The notes beneath the pieces were generated by a model, which was not told the DNA's origin, searched no databases, and saw nothing but the letters and a program-made list of their open reading frames with translations. From positions 1 to 64,000 of the forward strand of contig CAMGZM010000012.1 of the NCBI GenBank assembly GCA_946183145.1: DNA of 64,000 nt, read 5' to 3'. This DNA comes from an uncultured Fretibacterium sp. Lineage in GTDB: Bacteria > Synergistota > Synergistia > Synergistales > Aminobacteriaceae. Below, piece by piece: positions 61,897 to 64,000 of this stretch. Within the stretch, counting starts at the first letter, position 1, and every line of letters begins with the position of its first letter. The position numbers and the translations under genes were made by a program.

Positions 61897-62987
61897 CACT
61901 ATTCATACTCGGAGTCATAACGACTCTCATAATTCTATTCATGTTCGGGCGGCTAAAATTCCCATCAGGAAGGCCGGTTATCGAACGCGCAATCAACCGC
62001 AGACTCTCCGAAGGGCCGTATATCGTCGCTGTAGGAGGCGGAACAGGACTCTCAACGCTCTTGCGGGGAATAAAATCTTTCACGCGTAATATCACGGCTG
62101 TAGTTGCTGTTACGGATGAAGGCGGCTCATCAGGAAGAATCCGAAATGAATGGGGAATGCTTCCGCCCGGTGATGTTCGCAACTGTATCGCGGCTCTTGC
62201 GGAAAATGACTCGGAACTCAAACGCATACTTGATTTCAGGTTTGACAGAGGAGAATTGAAGGGGCATAGCTTGGGGAATCTTTTGCTTCTCGCGGTTACG
62301 GAAATGAGCGGGGATTTCAGCAAAGCGGTTGAGAAAATGAATCACCTGTTATCGATTCGCGGGCGCGTTCTTCCTGTAACAACTGAGGGCATTACGTTAA
62401 TGGGAAAAACTCACGACGGACTCACCGTGAAAGGGGAATTGAGCATTTCCGAACATGGCCGTAATTTGTCGGAGATATGGTTAGAGCCTCATGACGCAAA
62501 GCCATTGCCGGACGTTTTGAGCGCGGTTGATGACGCTGATGTGATTCTCTTAGGGCCTGGGAGTCTTTTCACGAGCGTTATACCGAATATACTCATGAAA
62601 GATTTTGCCGACAAGCTGAGGGACTCAAGCGTGCCAAGTATATACATCTGCAACTTGATGACACAGCCGGAAGAAACTCAGGGCTTCAGCATAGTTCAGC
62701 ATGTCGAATGGGTAAGCGCGGCTTTAGGGAAATGCCCTGATTACGTCATCACAAACTCTGCGGCAATCCCTGAAGATATTGTTGAACGTTACGCGGAAGA
62801 AGGAGCGAGTCCCCTCTATCTTGACGCACAGCAGAAAATCATGATCAACAAAATGGGCTGTGAATATGTTGAGGCTGATATTATGTCTGTGTATGACAGC
62901 GCAAAAGAAAAGCGGGTTCTCAGGCATGACTCCCAAAAACTCGCTTCAGTGATATTCAGAATCGTGAGGCAGATTTACGGCGATTAG
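61893..62987 (+). CDS. yvcK: YvcK/gluconeogenesis factor family protein
   Basis: 364 residues with an N-terminal membrane helix (about residues 2-18) before the CofD-like fold. VGGGTGLSTLLRGIK, DEGGSSGRIR and LLGPGSLFTSVIPN are the characteristic motifs. The ATG overlaps the rapZ stop (ATGA). In many bacteria a whiA gene follows; here the next gene is convergent, overlapping by four bases. Binds UDP-GlcNAc in known members and supports wall synthesis. Confidence 0.92.
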   Translation: MTLFILGVITTLIILFMFGRLKFPSGRPVIERAINRRLSEGPYIVAVGGGTGLSTLLRGIKSFTRNITAVVAVTDEGGSSGRIRNEWGMLPPGDVRNCIAALAENDSELKRILDFRFDRGELKGHSLGNLLLLAVTEMSGDFSKAVEKMNHLLSIRGRVLPVTTEGITLMGKTHDGLTVKGELSISEHGRNLSEIWLEPHDAKPLPDVLSAVDDADVILLGPGSLFTSVIPNILMKDFADKLRDSSVPSIYICNLMTQPEETQGFSIVQHVEWVSAALGKCPDYVITNSAAIPEDIVERYAEEGASPLYLDAQQKIMINKMGCEYVEADIMSVYDSAKEKRVLRHDSQKLASVIFRIVRQIYGD

Positions 62988-63622
62988 TTTTGCGGACGTT
63001 TTCCGACAGTCTGAATCAGCGTGATATTCTGTGAGGGTGAAAGTTTCATGAGCTTTGCGAGATTTTCAGCGTCAAATGAGCCTCGCACAACGCAATTCCA
63101 TCCCATAGCCGCGCAGTAAAGATAAACATTCTGCATTATCGCCCCTGTATGAGCAAAACCCCATCTTTGTACAAGCTCTGCGGGGGCTTTCATGTCCTCC
63201 CAAAGTGAAACATCATGAACATACGCGAGATTTACGGCCGCTTTTGCTACGAAATCCTGTTTTCCCGTTTCGGCTCTGTGATCTCCTTCCGCAACAAGCT
63301 CAAGTGTATTTTCTTTCGGGTCATACTTGAAGACTCCCTCATGTGTGAATACGTATATCGTTGTGTCCTGTTTTCCCATTGCGACGGGGTAAACTAATTT
63401 TCCGTCAGGGCGGTTGACTCCTCCTGCTGCCCATAAGAGATTTGCGAGTTCCTGAGGCGTGAAATCTCCTTCAGCAAAATTCCTGTCTGACCTCCTGAAT
63501 GTCAATGCGTCAACGAGAGTCATATCAGACGCTTTGTCGTGCGCGGGAAGTTTCAAAGGCTCGGAAAAAGCACATCCGGCCGTGACCATAACAACAAGCA
63601 ACGCAGTAATAATTTTACGCAT
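62984..63622 (-). CDS. secreted nitroreductase family protein
   Basis: 212 residues with a signal peptide (residues 1-20, MRKIITALLVVMVTAGCAFS; a possible lipobox TAGC at residue 17). After it comes an FMN nitroreductase-like domain with FRRSDRNFAEGDFTPQELANLLWA and GAIMQNVYLYCAAMGWNCVV, as in SagB-type proteins. If the cysteine is lipidated it would be an envelope-anchored oxidoreductase. RBS TTAGGAGC overlaps the stop of the upstream gene. Confidence 0.85.
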   Translation of the reverse strand: MRKIITALLVVMVTAGCAFSEPLKLPAHDKASDMTLVDALTFRRSDRNFAEGDFTPQELANLLWAAGGVNRPDGKLVYPVAMGKQDTTIYVFTHEGVFKYDPKENTLELVAEGDHRAETGKQDFVAKAAVNLAYVHDVSLWEDMKAPAELVQRWGFAHTGAIMQNVYLYCAAMGWNCVVRGSFDAENLAKLMKLSPSQNITLIQTVGKRPQN

Positions 63623-63634
63623 AATTCATCGCTC

Positions 63635-64000
63635 CTAACTTAATCTCAACTGGATAATTTGAGCCTCGATATTCTGAAGCTGAGTCCGTAACTGTGCTTT
63701 AACGTTTTCGTCCTGCTCGCGGTTCAACTGCTGCTGAATTTCGTTCTTCTGACGCTGTAATTCTTCAAGTTCGTCATCACTGCTTGTGCTTGAAGTTTCT
63801 GATGATGAATTTGCGCTTGACGGCTGGGGAGCGGCGTTTGATTTCGGGGACTCTGATTCTGTTCCGGCCTGTGATTTCCCGGTGCTTTCAGATTTCGGCG
63901 TGTAATCGACTCTAAGATTCCCGGACTCGTCATGTGATACGCTGTAGACTCCTTCTGCCTTAATTCCTGCGGGGTTGTCTTTGTCGTAAGTGTCAGCTTC
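63635..64000 (-). CDS. C-terminal part of a coiled-coil protein (partial)
   Basis: 122 residues are visible; the start lies beyond the window. YDKDNPAGIKAEGVYSVSHDESG is followed by a Ser/Pro-rich linker and a C-terminal helix with heptads (LEELQRQKNEIQQQL) typical of a coiled coil. FlxA-like proteins have this layout, but the match is weak. It stops 13 bases before the nitroreductase gene, likely one operon. Confidence 0.65.
   Translation of the reverse strand, partial: EADTYDKDNPAGIKAEGVYSVSHDESGNLRVDYTPKSESTGKSQAGTESESPKSNAAPQPSSANSSSETSSTSSDDELEELQRQKNEIQQQLNREQDENVKAQLRTQLQNIEAQIIQLRLS

Overview
The window is a single bacterial chromosome segment of moderate G+C with dense genes and short operons. 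Three things point to a Gram-negative-type anaerobe, and I infer the Synergistota (rumen or gut type): a GDP-heptose pathway for a surface glycan, a flagellin with a sigma-28 promoter, and secreted lipoprotein-like or CsgG-like proteins next to anaerobic redox enzymes. The phylum is an inference from gene content and style. No 16S gene is present to confirm it.

Layout. 1-3.4 kb: end of a Pro-Glu repeat protein, tRNA-Leu(CAA), rpsT, an HxlR regulator divergent from an operon of an old-yellow-enzyme-like flavoenzyme, an alpha/beta hydrolase and an MIF-type tautomerase. 3.4-16.1 kb: a sodium/solute symporter, then an L-rhamnose catabolic and uptake locus (AraC regulator, rhaB, rhaA, rhaD, fucO, sugar ABC transporter, mutarotase rhaM). 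16.2-21.4 kb: a surface-glycan operon behind a near-consensus promoter and a pentanucleotide repeat tract; it encodes a sugar-phosphate transferase and the complete GDP-D-glycero-D-manno-heptose pathway (GmhA, HddA, GmhB, HddC) plus GalE. 21.4-25 kb: a VapC toxin with an unusual duplicated-motif partner, a dicarboxylate symporter, KptA and an auxin-efflux-type carrier. 25-32.7 kb: a SprA-like HExxH protein, a TnpB element, an LD-carboxypeptidase, holA, a pseudopilin and leuS.

33.0-42.6 kb: pilin cassette 1, an iron-sulfur/flavin redox operon divergent from a second HxlR gene, and a damaged rhamnoside locus (frameshifted AraC regulator, a relic of the same TnpB element family, a 5'-truncated GPH transporter, an alpha-L-rhamnosidase and a mannonate/mannitol-type dehydrogenase). 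42.6-51.5 kb: pilin cassette 2, a Ski2-like helicase, rnpB, an M20 peptidase, an orphan CRISPR array, a split chromate transporter, pilin cassette 3 and uvrB. 51.5-64 kb: tRNA-Cys, an AI-2E family protein, a CsgG-like protein, gapA, a large flagellin, tRNA-Val, the khpB-yidC-yidD-rnpA-rpmH operon, rapZ-yvcK, a secreted nitroreductase-like protein and the end of a coiled-coil protein.

The most interesting unexplained structure is the set of three dispersed pilin cassettes. Although their coding sequences have diverged at many silent sites, they share an extended -10 promoter lying in a compensating inverted repeat, a long leader with alternative pairings and (in two of them) two conserved hairpins, and a conserved 3' untranslated segment with terminator. 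That pattern implies selection on the non-coding parts and a common regulatory RNA or DNA switch. Secondary points of interest are the zinc-ribbon-less TnpB with its relic copy, the CRISPR array without cas genes, and the duplicated-motif antitoxin candidate.
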